A DNA stretch of 64,000 nt from Gammaproteobacteria bacterium (GCA_030680605.1 JAUXUQ010000002.1:1-64000); one strand, 5' to 3'; shown: positions 28,026-37,752, counted from the first letter of the stretch. The notes: generated from the sequence alone by a model not told the origin. Made by a program: numbers and translations.

Positions 28026-28856
28026 ATGTTACTCAAGTTCACCAAGATGCACGGCCTCGGCAATGACTTTGTCGTGATCGATGCTGTCTCCCAATCCGTT
28101 GCGCTGACACCTGAGCAGGTGTGCTTTATCGCCGACCGCCATTTCGGCGTGGGCTGTGACCAATTGTTGCTGGTCGAGCCTGCGCGCAGCGCAGGCGTGG
28201 ATTTTGCCTATCGTATTTACAACGCCGACGGTGGCGAGGTGGAGCAGTGCGGCAATGGCGCGCGCTGTTTCATGCGCTTTGTGCGCGCTGCCGGGCTCAC
28301 GGACAAGAATGAGTTGGTGGTGGAAACCCGCTGCGGTATTATTCGTCCACGCATGGCGTCCGACGGCCAGGTGACGGTGGATATGGGCGTGCCGCGCACG
28401 CGGCCTGACGAGATACCGTTTCTCGCCGAGCACGAGGCGCTGAGTTATCCGCTGCTGGTCGATGGGCAGCAGCTGGAGGTCGGTGTGGTGTCGATGGGTA
28501 ACCCGCATGCGGTGTTGCGCGTAGACAATGTGGATAACGCGCCGGTGGCGCTGCTGGGGCCGAAGATTGAGGCGCACGAGCGCTTCCCGAACCGTGTCAA
28601 CGCCGGTTTCATGCAGGTGGTTGACCGCTCGCATATCCGCCTGCGCGTCTACGAGCGTGGGGCCGGTGAAACGCTGGCCTGTGGCAGCGGGGCATGTGCC
28701 GCTGTGGTGAGCGGTCGCCTGCAAGGCTGGCTGGATGATACAGTAGAGGTGGAGGTGCCCGGAGGGCGGCTCATGATAAGCTGGCAGGGTAGCGCGGCGG
28801 AGGTCAGGATGACCGGCCCGGCGACGCACGTATTTGAAGGGCAGATCGAACTATGA
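28026..28856 (+). CDS. dapF: Diaminopimelate epimerase
   Basis: PLP-independent epimerase that converts LL- to meso-diaminopimelate for lysine and peptidoglycan. The 276 residues have the two-lobed fold with catalytic Cys75 (QCGNGARC) and Cys219 ([10 protein letters not shown]). [17 protein letters not shown] is the typical N-terminus. Its stop overlaps the DUF484 start by four bases; dapF-DUF484-xerC is a conserved gammaproteobacterial order. Confidence 0.97.
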   Translation: MLLKFTKMHGLGNDFVVIDAVSQSVALTPEQVCFIADRHFGVGCDQLLLVEPARSAGVDFAYRIYNADGGEVEQCGNGARCFMRFVRAAGLTDKNELVVETRCGIIRPRMASDGQVTVDMGVPRTRPDEIPFLAEHEALSYPLLVDGQQLEVGVVSMGNPHAVLRVDNVDNAPVALLGPKIEAHERFPNRVNAGFMQVVDRSHIRLRVYERGAGETLACGSGACAAVVSGRLQGWLDDTVEVEVPGGRLMISWQGSAAEVRMTGPATHVFEGQIEL

Positions 28857-29578
28857 CGACATCGAATACATCGCAGGAGCGGGCGGACGAGCCGGGGCTG
28901 GAGAAGCGTGTGATCGAGTATTTGCGCAGCCACCCGGATTTCTTCGCCAATCATGTGCAGCTGCTGGCGGAACTCACGGTACCCCACGCGAGCGGTGAAG
29001 CAGTATCGCTGATAGAGCGGCAGGTGTCGGTGTTGCGGGATCAGAACCGTCAGTTGCGACGCGAGTTGATGGATCTGGTGCAGGTCGCGCGCGACAACGA
29101 CCGCCTCAATGATCGCGTGCGCCGCCTCACGCTGGGATTGATGCAGGCGCAGGGTATGCACCGCATCCTGCAGGCGCTGCACACCAGTCTGGGCAGTGAT
29201 TTCGATGCCGATGCAGTGGCGCTGTGCCTGTTCGCGCCGGTTACGGACGGCCTGCCCGAGGGTGATCACGGGGTAGAGTTGCAGGTCATGGCGCCGGACG
29301 ACGAGAGTCTGGCGGCATTCAAGAGCGTGATTGAAGAGGGTAAGCCGGTGTGCGGCAGGTTGCGTCCTGCGCAGGTACACACGCTGTTTCCCGATGCGGC
29401 GAGCGAAGTTTCCTCGCTGGCCGTGATTCCCCTGATCCTGGAAGGGGCGCCGTGCCTGGGCCTGCTCGCCGTGGGCAGCTTCGAGGCGGAGCGTTTTCAT
29501 CCTGCCATGGGTACGATGTTTCTCTCGCACATAGGGGCGATTACCACCCAGGCCCTGAAGCCCTGTCTCGCGACTTGA
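28853..29578 (+). CDS. DUF484 family protein
   Basis: 241-residue cytoplasmic protein of the DUF484 family (YigA-like position between dapF and xerC). The N-terminal part contains the family-typical [22 protein letters not shown], then a coiled coil (about 60-110) and a GAF-like domain of about 120 residues. Biochemical role unknown. It overlaps dapF by four bases and is followed closely by xerC, so it is probably cotranscribed. Confidence 0.9.
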   Translation: MTTSNTSQERADEPGLEKRVIEYLRSHPDFFANHVQLLAELTVPHASGEAVSLIERQVSVLRDQNRQLRRELMDLVQVARDNDRLNDRVRRLTLGLMQAQGMHRILQALHTSLGSDFDADAVALCLFAPVTDGLPEGDHGVELQVMAPDDESLAAFKSVIEEGKPVCGRLRPAQVHTLFPDAASEVSSLAVIPLILEGAPCLGLLAVGSFEAERFHPAMGTMFLSHIGAITTQALKPCLAT

Positions 29579-29590
29579 TTGCCTGCCAGC

Positions 29591-30490
29591 ATGCACGATG
29601 ACCGGCAGCAGTGGCTGGAGCGGTTTTTTATACACCTGAGCGCTGAACGCGGCCTGTCACCGCTTACCCTGACTGCCTACAAGCGCGACCTTGCCCGTCT
29701 GCATGAATTCTGTAACCAGCGCGGCGTACACGACTGGGCAGTACTTGAGCATGCGCTGCTGCGCGATTTCGTCGCCGCCCGCCACCGTGCGGGCGTGGGT
29801 GGGCGCAGTATCCGGCGCGAGTTATCCGCCACCCGCACCTTCTTCAACTATCTGTTGCGCGAAGGCAGGCTGACACAAAATCCGGCGCTCGGCATCGGCG
29901 TACCCAAGTCGCCGCGTATGTTGCCGCGTACGCTGGACGTTGACCAGGTCAGCCGGCTGCTGGCAGTGAAGGCAACGGACGCGCTTGCCATCCGTGATCT
30001 TGCCATCATGGAATTGATATATTCTTCCGGTCTGCGACTGGCGGAGCTCATCCGGCTGAATCTCACAGATCTCGATCTGCATGATGCCACCGTGCGGGTG
30101 ACGGGCAAGGGCAACAAGACGCGCGTGATTCCGGTGGGCCGGCATGCGCTCACGGCGCTGCGTGCCTGGTTGAAGCAGCGCTGCCTGTCGGCAACAGCGC
30201 AGCAGCAGGCGTTGTTTGTAGGCCAGCGTGGCCGCAGACTCAGCGGGCGTACGGTGCAACTGCGGTTGCGCGCCATGGCGCTGCGGCAGGGGGTTGGCGG
30301 TGCGATATCGCCACACTGGTTGCGCCATTCCTTTGCCAGCCATATGCTGGAGTCGAGTGGTGACCTGCGTGCTGTGCAGGAGTTGCTGGGGCATGCCAAC
30401 ATCTCTACCACCCAGATTTATACACACCTTGATTTCCAGCACCTTGCGAAGGTATACGATACGGCACACCCACGGGCCAAGCGTCGCTGA
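29591..30490 (+). CDS. xerC: Tyrosine recombinase XerC
   Basis: Site-specific recombinase that with XerD resolves chromosome dimers at dif. From ATG 29591 it has 299 residues, the usual size; a TTG at 29579 would add four. An N-terminal SAM-like DNA-binding domain (to about 95) precedes the catalytic domain with Arg149, Lys173, His242, Arg245, His268 and the nucleophile Tyr277. The dapF-DUF484-xerC context separates it from integrases of mobile elements. No dif site was identified in the window. Confidence 0.95.
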   Translation: MHDDRQQWLERFFIHLSAERGLSPLTLTAYKRDLARLHEFCNQRGVHDWAVLEHALLRDFVAARHRAGVGGRSIRRELSATRTFFNYLLREGRLTQNPALGIGVPKSPRMLPRTLDVDQVSRLLAVKATDALAIRDLAIMELIYSSGLRLAELIRLNLTDLDLHDATVRVTGKGNKTRVIPVGRHALTALRAWLKQRCLSATAQQQALFVGQRGRRLSGRTVQLRLRAMALRQGVGGAISPHWLRHSFASHMLESSGDLRAVQELLGHANISTTQIYTHLDFQHLAKVYDTAHPRAKRR

Positions 30491-30666
30491 TGGCGCCATG
30501 ATTTGAGACGAGCCCACGCTAGGCTGAAGGTGCCGCAGGCCCGCACTTTTGCAGAACGACGCTGACTAATGAAGAAGTTTTCCCCTTTGAACAGAGTACT
30601 CCCGGCTGATTTGGGCTGTCTGCACATGCAGATTCCGGTGGCGGGGCTGGAGGAGCCGCGCGCACA

Positions 30667-32688
30667 ATGTTGACGGAATTTCTGCAACAGATGCTGGCCT
30701 GGGTGGGCGACCATCCCTATTGGGCCGGGGCCGCCGTATTTCTGGTGTCGCTCGCGGAGTCGCTCGCCGTTGTGGGTTTGCTGATCCCCGGCACCGTGGT
30801 GATGTTTGGTGTGGGCGCATTGGTAGCGGCGGGTGTGCTGGATTTATGGTGGACGCTGGGGCTGGCGGCTGCGGGCGCCGTGGCAGGTGACAGCCTGAGC
30901 TATTGGCTGGGCCACCACTACCACGAGCGTTTGCGCCAGATGTGGCCCTTCAGCCGTCATCCGCAGATGCTTGAGCGCGGCGAGGCCTTCTTCCACAAAC
31001 ACGGTGGCAAGAGTGTGTTGTTCGGGCGCTTTGTCGGCCCGGTGCGCCCCGTGATTCCGGTGGTGGCGGGCATGCTGAACATGCCGCCGCGCCGCTTCAT
31101 GGTGGTGAATGTATTGTCGGCCCTGGGCTGGTCGCCCGCCTATATTCTGCCCGGTGTAGTGTTCGGTGCCTCGCTCGGGCTGGCCTCTGCCGTGGCGTCG
31201 CGACTGGCGGTCATCGTGGTATCGTTGCTGCTCATTCTGTGGCTGACGGTGTGGGGTGTGTTGCGGTTGGTAAAGCTGCTGCAACCGCGCACCGAACGCA
31301 TGGCCGACCAGCTCCTGCGCTGGGGGCAACAACACCCGACGCTGGGCGTGATCACCAACGTGCTGGTGGATCCCCGGCAGCCAGAACTGCGCGGCATGGT
31401 GCTGTGGGCGGTGCTGTTGCTGGCAACGGCATGGGTGCTGCTGGGCGGGCTGGAACGCTTGCCCGGCGCGCCGCTTGCCAATCTCGACAGCGCGGTATTT
31501 TACATTCTGCAAGGGCTGCGTACGCCGTGGACCGACCAGTTGATCGTGGTGCTCGGCCAGTTGGGCGACGCCCATGTGCTGGTGCCGCTGATGCTGAGCG
31601 TGACGTTTGCGCTGGTATGGCTGCGGCATCGGCATGCCCTGGGCCACTGGCTGGCGGCGCTGGCGTTCGGCGGGCTGCTGATCATGGGGATGGATTGGAT
31701 GTTACATCTGCCTCGTCCTGCGGGTTCCAGCATGGAGGAGCTGCGCTTGTTCTCCCACGTGGCGATGAGCGTGCAGGTGTACGGGTTCATTGCCGTGTTG
31801 CTGGCGCGTGAACTGCCTGCCGACAGGCGCTGGATGCCTTACGTCGGCGCCAGCATGTTGATTGTGGGAGCGCTGGTGGCGCGCCTGTATCTGGGCATGC
31901 ACGGCTTGTCGGAGGTGCTGGCCGGGGTGCTGGTCGGATTGTTGTGGGTGGCGCTGCTGGGTGTGAGTTACCGTCGCCACCCGGCGCGGCCGGTGTCACT
32001 GCCGGTGCTGAATGCGGCGAGCGTGTATGTGCTGGTGCTGGCGGGCGCGCTGCATGTCAGTCTGCATCATGCGCGTGACGTGGAAAGCCATGTGGTACGG
32101 CACAGTGTGCGCATGCTGGATGCGCAGGTGTGGTGGAACGGTGCGTGGCAGGAATTTCCTGCCTACCGTGTCGACCTCAAGGGTGAGCCGAGCCAGCCGT
32201 TTACGGTGCAATGGCTGGGCAGTGTGGAAACCCTGCGCCAGCACCTCGAGGCGCAAGGCTGGCAGACGCCGGTCGAGCCCGTACCCAAAGCGCTGCTGGT
32301 GTGGCTCACGCCCCAGCCCACGCTGGCTGAATTACCGGTGTTACCCCAGGTGCATGACGGGCGCCATGAGTCGCTGTTGCTGGTGCATATGCTGCCCGGC
32401 GGTGAGCGCCAGCTGGTGTTGCGGCTGTGGACCGCGGATGCGCGCACGGCGGGAGACGAGACACCGCTGTGGATTGGTAATGTGACGCAGCTGCACATCA
32501 GCCGCAGGATACCGCTGTTTACCATAGCACGCAGTGATGCGGTGTTCAGGCAACCACTGGCGCAGTTTGAACGGGCGCTGGGTGGCAGTATCGAATGGCA
32601 GCGGGTGCAGCGTACGGCGCTCGGCAAGTCGCGCTATAACAGTTGGGGTGGCGAGGTAATCCTGCTGCGAGAAGCGGGGCGCTCCTGA
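30667..32688 (+). CDS. DedA/PAP2/LssY-like fusion membrane protein
   Basis: 673-residue polytopic protein in three parts. Residues 1-200 are a DedA (SNARE-associated) domain with ESLAVVGLLIPGT and FGRFVGPVRPVIPVVAG. Residues 245-445 match a PAP2 lipid phosphatase, but the signature is altered: RP at 350-351 is kept, the PSGH block reads FSHVAMS (362-368), and the last block reads ARLYLGMH...SE (405-416). The last 220 residues look like an LssY C-terminal domain. Such proteins are thought to handle undecaprenyl phosphate or phospholipid; the altered PAP2 site makes phosphatase activity doubtful. Confidence 0.85.
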   Translation: MLTEFLQQMLAWVGDHPYWAGAAVFLVSLAESLAVVGLLIPGTVVMFGVGALVAAGVLDLWWTLGLAAAGAVAGDSLSYWLGHHYHERLRQMWPFSRHPQMLERGEAFFHKHGGKSVLFGRFVGPVRPVIPVVAGMLNMPPRRFMVVNVLSALGWSPAYILPGVVFGASLGLASAVASRLAVIVVSLLLILWLTVWGVLRLVKLLQPRTERMADQLLRWGQQHPTLGVITNVLVDPRQPELRGMVLWAVLLLATAWVLLGGLERLPGAPLANLDSAVFYILQGLRTPWTDQLIVVLGQLGDAHVLVPLMLSVTFALVWLRHRHALGHWLAALAFGGLLIMGMDWMLHLPRPAGSSMEELRLFSHVAMSVQVYGFIAVLLARELPADRRWMPYVGASMLIVGALVARLYLGMHGLSEVLAGVLVGLLWVALLGVSYRRHPARPVSLPVLNAASVYVLVLAGALHVSLHHARDVESHVVRHSVRMLDAQVWWNGAWQEFPAYRVDLKGEPSQPFTVQWLGSVETLRQHLEAQGWQTPVEPVPKALLVWLTPQPTLAELPVLPQVHDGRHESLLLVHMLPGGERQLVLRLWTADARTAGDETPLWIGNVTQLHISRRIPLFTIARSDAVFRQPLAQFERALGGSIEWQRVQRTALGKSRYNSWGGEVILLREAGRS

Positions 32689-32691
32689 CGC

Positions 32692-33288
32692 CTACTGTAC
32701 GAACTGGTTGCCCAGCGTGCTGTGGATGTGTGCCAGGCGCTGCATCGGATCGCTGATCTCCAGTAATGCCTGCTTTTGCGCCAGCGAGAACGGCAGCAGT
32801 TCCGCCAGCCGGTAACTGACCCATGCCGCATCATCATGCTGGCCCGCCGTGTCGGCAGGCTCGATACCCGCTTGTGCTAAAGACTGGTGCAGCAGGGCGA
32901 TCAGGCTGCTGTAGTCCGGCGGGATCGTGCCCTCCATACCTTCCGGCAATAATTCGGTGTGCGCTATGATCTGCTGGTCTGGTTGGGTTTCGGTGCTGAC
33001 AATACGAAACCGCGCCTCGCCGCGCACGGTAATCCCCAGTATCCCATCCGGGTGCTGATACCAGTCGGTAATGCGTGCCAGCGTGCCGATGGCATGCGGG
33101 GCGGCGGCGTCCCCGGTCTCGTTGCCTTCCTGTATCAGGCAGACGCCAAAGCCATGACCCTGTTTCAGGCAATGGCTGACCAGGGCGAGATAGCGCGGCT
33201 CGAAGATACGCAAGGCGAGCGAGCTGTTGGGAAACAGCACGGTATTGAGCGGAAACAGCGGCAGCGGCTGGGTCGAGGCCGTGCTCAC
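32692..33288 (-). CDS. LON substrate-binding-domain protein
   Basis: 198-residue cytoplasmic protein consisting only of the N-terminal substrate-binding (PUA-like) domain of Lon proteases, without ATPase or protease parts. The PLFPLNTVLFPNSSLALRIFEPRY segment is diagnostic. Stand-alone versions are common in Proteobacteria and their role is unclear. Its start overlaps the mpl stop by four bases, so it is the last gene of the leftward mpl operon; only three bases separate it from the convergent DedA/PAP2 gene. Confidence 0.9.
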   Translation of the reverse strand: MSTASTQPLPLFPLNTVLFPNSSLALRIFEPRYLALVSHCLKQGHGFGVCLIQEGNETGDAAAPHAIGTLARITDWYQHPDGILGITVRGEARFRIVSTETQPDQQIIAHTELLPEGMEGTIPPDYSSLIALLHQSLAQAGIEPADTAGQHDDAAWVSYRLAELLPFSLAQKQALLEISDPMQRLAHIHSTLGNQFVQ

Positions 33289-34646
33289 TGTGGTGTCCGC
33301 TGCTGCAAGGCCTGCAGCAGCCGCTCATGCAGGCCGCCGAACCCGCCGTTGCTCATGATGAGAATGTGGTCGCCCCTGTGCGCCTGTTGCACCAGCGCAT
33401 CGATGATGGCCTCGACCGAGGTGTACACCTGCCCCTTTGCGCCCAGTGCGTCTGTTACCGTGTCCAGGCTCCAGCCGAGGTCTGGGGGGGCATACAGCAG
33501 TACGCTGTCGGCCCCGGCCAGCGCGGGGGCCAGCGAGTGCTGGTGCACGCCGAGGCGCATGGTGTTTGAGCGCGGTTCCAGTACCGCCAGGATGCGCGCA
33601 CTGCCCACCTTGCGCCGCAGGCCGGCGAGGGTGGTGGTAATGGCGGTGGGGTGGTGGGCAAAATCGTCGTAAACGGCAACGCCGGCGATCTCGCCGCGCA
33701 GTTCGAGCCGGCGCTGGACACCCTTGAAAGCATGTAATGCCTCGATGGCGGTAGCGGGCGCCACACCCGCATGGCGCGCGGCGGCGATGGCGGCCAGCGC
33801 ATTGTGCCGGTTGTGCTCGCCCAACAGCGGCCAGTACAGCCTGCCTTGCAGTTTGCCACACCAGTGGATGTCGAAACTACCATCGGCATCGTCGCGCAGG
33901 GCTTCCCAGCCGGTCTCGCTCATGAAGTGCTCGACCGGCGTCCAGCAGCCGCGTGCCAGCACCCGCTGCAGGGCGCTGTCATGGGCTGGTGCCACAATCA
34001 GCCCGGACGCAGGCAAGGTACGTACAAAATGGTGAAACTGCTGCTCGATAGCAGCAAGATCGGCGAAGATGTCAGCATGATCGAACTCAAGATTGTTCAG
34101 AATGGCGGTGCGTGGCCGGTAGTGTACAAATTTGGAGCGTTTATCGAAAAAGGCGCTGTCGTATTCGTCTGCCTCGATGACAAAGAAGGGCGCGCTGCCA
34201 AGACGCGCCGTAGCGCCGAAATTGTGCGGCACTCCGCCGATGAGGAAGCCGGGGTGCAGGCCGGCATGCTCCAGTATCCACGCCAGCATCGCGCTGGTGG
34301 TGGTCTTGCCGTGGGTACCGGCCACCGCCAGCACCCAGCGCCCATGCAGGATGTGTGCGGCCAGCCATTGCGGGCCGGACAGATAGTCGATGCCCCGGTC
34401 CAACACATACTCCACGGCGGGATTGCCGCGTGACAGCGCATTGCCGATGATGACGCAGTCGGGCGCAGGGTCGAGGTGTTCCGGCAGGTAACCCTGTTTT
34501 ACGTCGATGCCCAGCGCGGCCAACTGGGTGCTCATCGGCGGGTAGACATTGGCATCCGAGCCGCTGACCTGATGGCCTGCCTCGCACGCCAGGCGCGCGA
34601 TGCCGCCCATGAGGGTGCCGCAGATGCCAAGGATATGGATATGCAC
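33285..34646 (-). CDS. mpl: Murein peptide ligase Mpl
   Basis: UDP-N-acetylmuramate:L-alanyl-gamma-D-glutamyl-meso-diaminopimelate ligase, which reattaches recycled tripeptide to UDP-MurNAc. The 453 residues are typical of Mur ligases: N-terminal Rossmann domain (HILGICGTLMGGIARLA), ATP loop GTHGKTTT at about 110, DDFAHHPTAI and the C-terminal domain with LEPRSNTMRLG. It pairs logically with murA and murJ in the same window. It overlaps the LON-domain gene downstream and follows a small membrane-protein gene by four bases. Confidence 0.96.
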   Translation of the reverse strand: MHIHILGICGTLMGGIARLACEAGHQVSGSDANVYPPMSTQLAALGIDVKQGYLPEHLDPAPDCVIIGNALSRGNPAVEYVLDRGIDYLSGPQWLAAHILHGRWVLAVAGTHGKTTTSAMLAWILEHAGLHPGFLIGGVPHNFGATARLGSAPFFVIEADEYDSAFFDKRSKFVHYRPRTAILNNLEFDHADIFADLAAIEQQFHHFVRTLPASGLIVAPAHDSALQRVLARGCWTPVEHFMSETGWEALRDDADGSFDIHWCGKLQGRLYWPLLGEHNRHNALAAIAAARHAGVAPATAIEALHAFKGVQRRLELRGEIAGVAVYDDFAHHPTAITTTLAGLRRKVGSARILAVLEPRSNTMRLGVHQHSLAPALAGADSVLLYAPPDLGWSLDTVTDALGAKGQVYTSVEAIIDALVQQAHRGDHILIMSNGGFGGLHERLLQALQQRTPQ

Positions 34647-34650
34647 GCTA

Positions 34651-35142
34651 TTAGTTCGCTGCCGGCACCATGAAGGCCAGGCTCAGCAGCAACTCTGCCA
34701 TGAAGTAGCCGAGACTCGCGAGGATGCCGAGCGCCAGCGGCACCGACAACGCATGGCGCAGGATGTGGGCGACGACGGCGAGATTCCACACCAGCATCAC
34801 GATCTGGGCAGTGACGTTTTGCATGGCGACGATCGGCCACGCCAGTAAACCGAGCAGGGCGCCGCTGCCCATCAACGCCGCCAGGGTCTGGTAAAAACGC
34901 TCAGGGAAGCGGCGCAGGAGCAGGGCGCTATGGGTGAGGATGGCCAGCACCCCGGTGTCGAGCACGGCCCACAAGGCTGCGCGGCCCAAGCCGAGATCGG
35001 GCAGCGACAGCCCCACGCTGACCAGCGTATACGCCAGCAGCGTGACAACCGTCAGTACAGGTGCGGCCGGGAGATCCTGCGGGTTGGCACGCAACAGGCA
35101 GAGGTTGCCAAACGTCTTGAGCAGCGTAAGCAGAGGTCCCAT
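34651..35142 (-). CDS. Small membrane protein (YIP1-like)
   Basis: 163 residues from ATG 35142, giving the MGPLLTLLKTFGNLCLLRANPQDLP start; the open frame extends 54 codons further without likely coding content. Four to five hydrophobic segments fill most of the chain, resembling small YIP1-type membrane proteins; the family assignment is tentative. It is placed between the hydrolase gene and mpl with a four-base gap to mpl, so cotranscription with mpl is likely. Function unknown. Confidence 0.6.
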   Translation of the reverse strand: MGPLLTLLKTFGNLCLLRANPQDLPAAPVLTVVTLLAYTLVSVGLSLPDLGLGRAALWAVLDTGVLAILTHSALLLRRFPERFYQTLAALMGSGALLGLLAWPIVAMQNVTAQIVMLVWNLAVVAHILRHALSVPLALGILASLGYFMAELLLSLAFMVPAAN

Positions 35143-35186
35143 GTTATGAGCGGCGCGGCAAGCGCCCGTGAGGTATGGATTCAGTA

Positions 35187-35837
35187 TCAGGCATTCAGGT
35201 GGCGCCCGAACCATGCGCATGCGTGCTGCGCCGCCTGGTCGAGTGTGCCTGGCTCCTCGAACAGGTGCGTAGCGCCGGGCACGATAACAAGCTCCTTGTC
35301 GCATTGCAGCAGGTCATAGGCCTGCTGATTGAGTTCGATCACCACATCGTCGTGGCCGCCGACGATAAGCAGGGTAGGCGATTTTACCCGGGCGAGATGC
35401 TGCGCACCGGCGAGATCAGGCCGGCCGCCACGTGAAACGACTGCCGCTATTGCAGAGCCCAGGGCGGCGGCGGACTGCAATGCCGCTGCTGCACCGGTGC
35501 TGGCGCCGAAATAGCCGATGCGGAGCTGGCGCGTGCGCGGGTCGGTTTGCAGCCATTCCGTTGCGCACTGAAGCCGGCGCGTGAGCAGCGCGATATCAAA
35601 ACGGGTTTCGTAGTCGCGGTCTTCCTGCTCCGTGAGCAGGTCGATGAGCAGTGTCGCGAGCCCTGCCTCGTGCAGCTTGCCCGCAACATAGTTGTTGCGC
35701 GGGCTGTGCCGGCTGCTGCCGCTGCCGTGGGCAAACAGCACCACCCCGGGCGCACCGTCCGGGATTACCAGCATGCCTTCCAGTTGCGCCGTACCGGCGG
35801 GAACGCGTATCAGTTGTTGCTGGGCTGTGTGCGTCAT
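35187..35837 (-). CDS. Dienelactone hydrolase-like alpha/beta hydrolase
   Basis: 216 residues from ATG 35837, which gives MTHTAQQQLIRVPAG as in relatives; ATG 35885 and 35852 are possible alternatives. Alpha/beta-hydrolase fold: FAHGSGSSRHSPRN oxyanion region, nucleophile elbow GYFGASTGAAAAL (Ser), Asp in VGGHDD and His in GATHLFEEPG, so the triad is complete. The substrate is unknown. It is the first gene of the leftward group ending in mpl and the LON-domain gene, and diverges from rnd across 93 bases. Confidence 0.85.
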   Translation of the reverse strand: MTHTAQQQLIRVPAGTAQLEGMLVIPDGAPGVVLFAHGSGSSRHSPRNNYVAGKLHEAGLATLLIDLLTEQEDRDYETRFDIALLTRRLQCATEWLQTDPRTRQLRIGYFGASTGAAAALQSAAALGSAIAAVVSRGGRPDLAGAQHLARVKSPTLLIVGGHDDVVIELNQQAYDLLQCDKELVIVPGATHLFEEPGTLDQAAQHACAWFGRHLNA

Positions 35838-35930
35838 GCGGGCGGGTGACATCTCTGCCACTGTTATGAGCAGACATCGTATCAAATTTTAACCGGCCAT
35901 ACATGTTAAGATTCAGGCTGAGAGCACCCC

Positions 35931-37082
35931 ATGCAAGAATACTACGTAGATTCCCCTCCGCAATTAAATGAACTGTGCGAACGCCTGCGCGGCAGCCGCT
36001 GGGTCGCACTCGATTGTGAATTCATGCGCGAGAAGACCTATTACGCGCAACTGTGCCTGCTGCAACTCGCCACAGAGGACGTGATCGCCTGCATTGACCC
36101 GCTTGCGCTGGCCGACATGTCGCCGTTGCTGGATATCCTTTACGACCCGGCCGTGACCAAGGTGCTGCACTCGTCGCGGCAGGATCTGGAAATCTTTTAC
36201 GACCTGCGCGGCGGTCTGCCGCGCCCGGTATTTGACACCCAGGTGGCCGCGGCGTTGCTCGGCTATGGCGATCAGGTGGGTTACAGCGCGCTGGTGCAGG
36301 GCATGCTCGGTGTGCAGCTCGACAAATCACAAACCCGTACCGACTGGTCAACGCGGCCACTGACGGTGGAGCAGTTGCAGTACGCAGCGGATGACGTGCG
36401 TTATCTGGGGAAAATTTACGCAGATCAGCGCGCTGAACTTGAGCAGAGGGGGCGGCTTGCATGGCTGGAGGCGGACTTTTCCGAACTGGTCGATGTGCGT
36501 CTTTACAGCAACCCCCCCGAGCAGGCATGGCAGCGTGTGCGCCAGGCCAATAGCCTGAAAGGCGTGCAGCTTGCGGTGCTGCGTGCGCTCGCGGCCTGGC
36601 GAGAGCAGCGCGCGCGCAGCAGCAATCGCCCGCGCAAGTGGATAGTGAGCGATGACGTGCTGCTCGAACTGGCGCGCCGCATGCCGGGCAATGCCGACAC
36701 GCTGGCCAGGGTGCGCGAACTGGAGCCGGGCGTGCTCAGGCATCACGGCGTAGAAATCGTCAGTATTATTCAGGCCGCCAGAAATCTGCCGCAGGAGATG
36801 TGGCCGGCGCTGGAGGCGCCCTGTCGCTTGACCGCCCCACAGGATGCGCTGGTCGACGCCTTGATGGCCACGGTGCGCCTGCGTGGCGCACAAAACGCTA
36901 CCAGCACCGCGAGCCTGGTTACGCGCAAGGAGCTGGAGCGGCTGGTGCTGGGGGAGCGCGACCTGCCCATTCTGCACGGTTGGCGCGGGGCGCTGGTGGG
37001 GCACGACCTGCTCGCGCTGCTACAGGGTGAAAGCATGCTGAAGGTGCGGCAGGGTAAGCTGGATATTGTCGCTTCTGCATGA
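35931..37082 (+). CDS. rnd: Ribonuclease D
   Basis: 3'-to-5' exoribonuclease of the DEDDy type that trims tRNA and other small RNA 3' ends. The 383 residues begin with the exonuclease domain: Asp28 and Glu30 in LDCEFMRE, the second Asp in SSRQDLEIFY, and the Tyr/Asp motif in YAADDVRYL. One or two HRDC domains follow (about 210-375). It is the first gene of a rightward block leading to zapA and the 6S RNA gene. Confidence 0.95.
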   Translation: MQEYYVDSPPQLNELCERLRGSRWVALDCEFMREKTYYAQLCLLQLATEDVIACIDPLALADMSPLLDILYDPAVTKVLHSSRQDLEIFYDLRGGLPRPVFDTQVAAALLGYGDQVGYSALVQGMLGVQLDKSQTRTDWSTRPLTVEQLQYAADDVRYLGKIYADQRAELEQRGRLAWLEADFSELVDVRLYSNPPEQAWQRVRQANSLKGVQLAVLRALAAWREQRARSSNRPRKWIVSDDVLLELARRMPGNADTLARVRELEPGVLRHHGVEIVSIIQAARNLPQEMWPALEAPCRLTAPQDALVDALMATVRLRGAQNATSTASLVTRKELERLVLGERDLPILHGWRGALVGHDLLALLQGESMLKVRQGKLDIVASA

Positions 37083-37158
37083 CGTTGACCGCAGCCGAAG
37101 GCAGTTCTATAGTGGATACCGTGGGGTGTCGTAAATTAACAGGCGTGGCAGGAGCAGT

Positions 37159-37392
37159 ATGAGCAAGGATGGCCCGGTGTCCACCAGTGAAGGTGAATTG
37201 AAGCCGCTGGAAGTGCGCATCGATGAGTTGATCCGGGAGAGCGAGCGGCTGAAGAGCGAGAATATGGATCTGCGCAAGCGTCATGCCCTGTTACAGTCCG
37301 AGCGCGCAGCCTTGATGGAAACGACAACACAGGTACGCAGTCGCATGCAGGGTGTGATGGATCGTCTGCGTACCCTGGAGCGTGAAACGTGA
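37159..37392 (+). CDS. ZapB-like coiled-coil protein (TIGR02449)
   Basis: 77-residue protein that is almost wholly a coiled coil with heptads of Leu and Met (about 15-75). The TIGR02449 family is found directly upstream of zapA in many Gammaproteobacteria and is thought to act as a ZapB-like division factor; that role is inferred from position. Its stop overlaps the zapA start by four bases. Confidence 0.85.
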   Translation: MSKDGPVSTSEGELKPLEVRIDELIRESERLKSENMDLRKRHALLQSERAALMETTTQVRSRMQGVMDRLRTLERET

Positions 37393-37703
37393 AACAGGAA
37401 ACAGTCACCGTTGCGGTGCAGATACTGGATAAAGAGTACCGCGTGGCATGCGAACTGCATGAACGTGATGCACTGCTGGCGTCGGCGCATTACCTGAATG
37501 GCAAGCTGCGCGAGATCCGTGATACCGGCAAGGTGGTCGGGCTTGAGCGCATGGCGGTGATGGCGGCGCTCAACATGTCGAATGAGATGTTGCAGCAACG
37601 CGTCCGCAAGGAAGACTACATGCTGACCATGGGTGCGAAGGTACGCGCCTTGCAGGAAAAGGTCGAGGCCGCGCTGGGTAAGACCAGGCAGATGGAGATT
37701 TAA
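37389..37703 (+). CDS. zapA: Cell division protein ZapA
   Basis: Cytosolic protein that bundles FtsZ filaments at the Z-ring. 104 residues: the globular head (to about 50) with VAVQILDKEYRVACELHERDALLASAHYLN, then the long dimerisation helix with RMAVMAALNMSNEM. It is translationally coupled to the preceding coiled-coil gene and is followed by the 6S RNA gene, the classical zapA-ssrS-5FCL arrangement of Gammaproteobacteria. Confidence 0.95.
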   Translation: MKQETVTVAVQILDKEYRVACELHERDALLASAHYLNGKLREIRDTGKVVGLERMAVMAALNMSNEMLQQRVRKEDYMLTMGAKVRALQEKVEAALGKTRQMEI

Positions 37704-37752
37704 CGGTCTGGATTTCCGGGCCGAGCGAATTATTGAGGTATTTGACAAGTTT

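Noticed and set aside
29591-30490. Tyrosine recombinase as evidence of a mobile element
   Set aside because: Size, catalytic layout and the dapF-DUF484 neighbours identify it as housekeeping XerC; no att sites or cargo are present.
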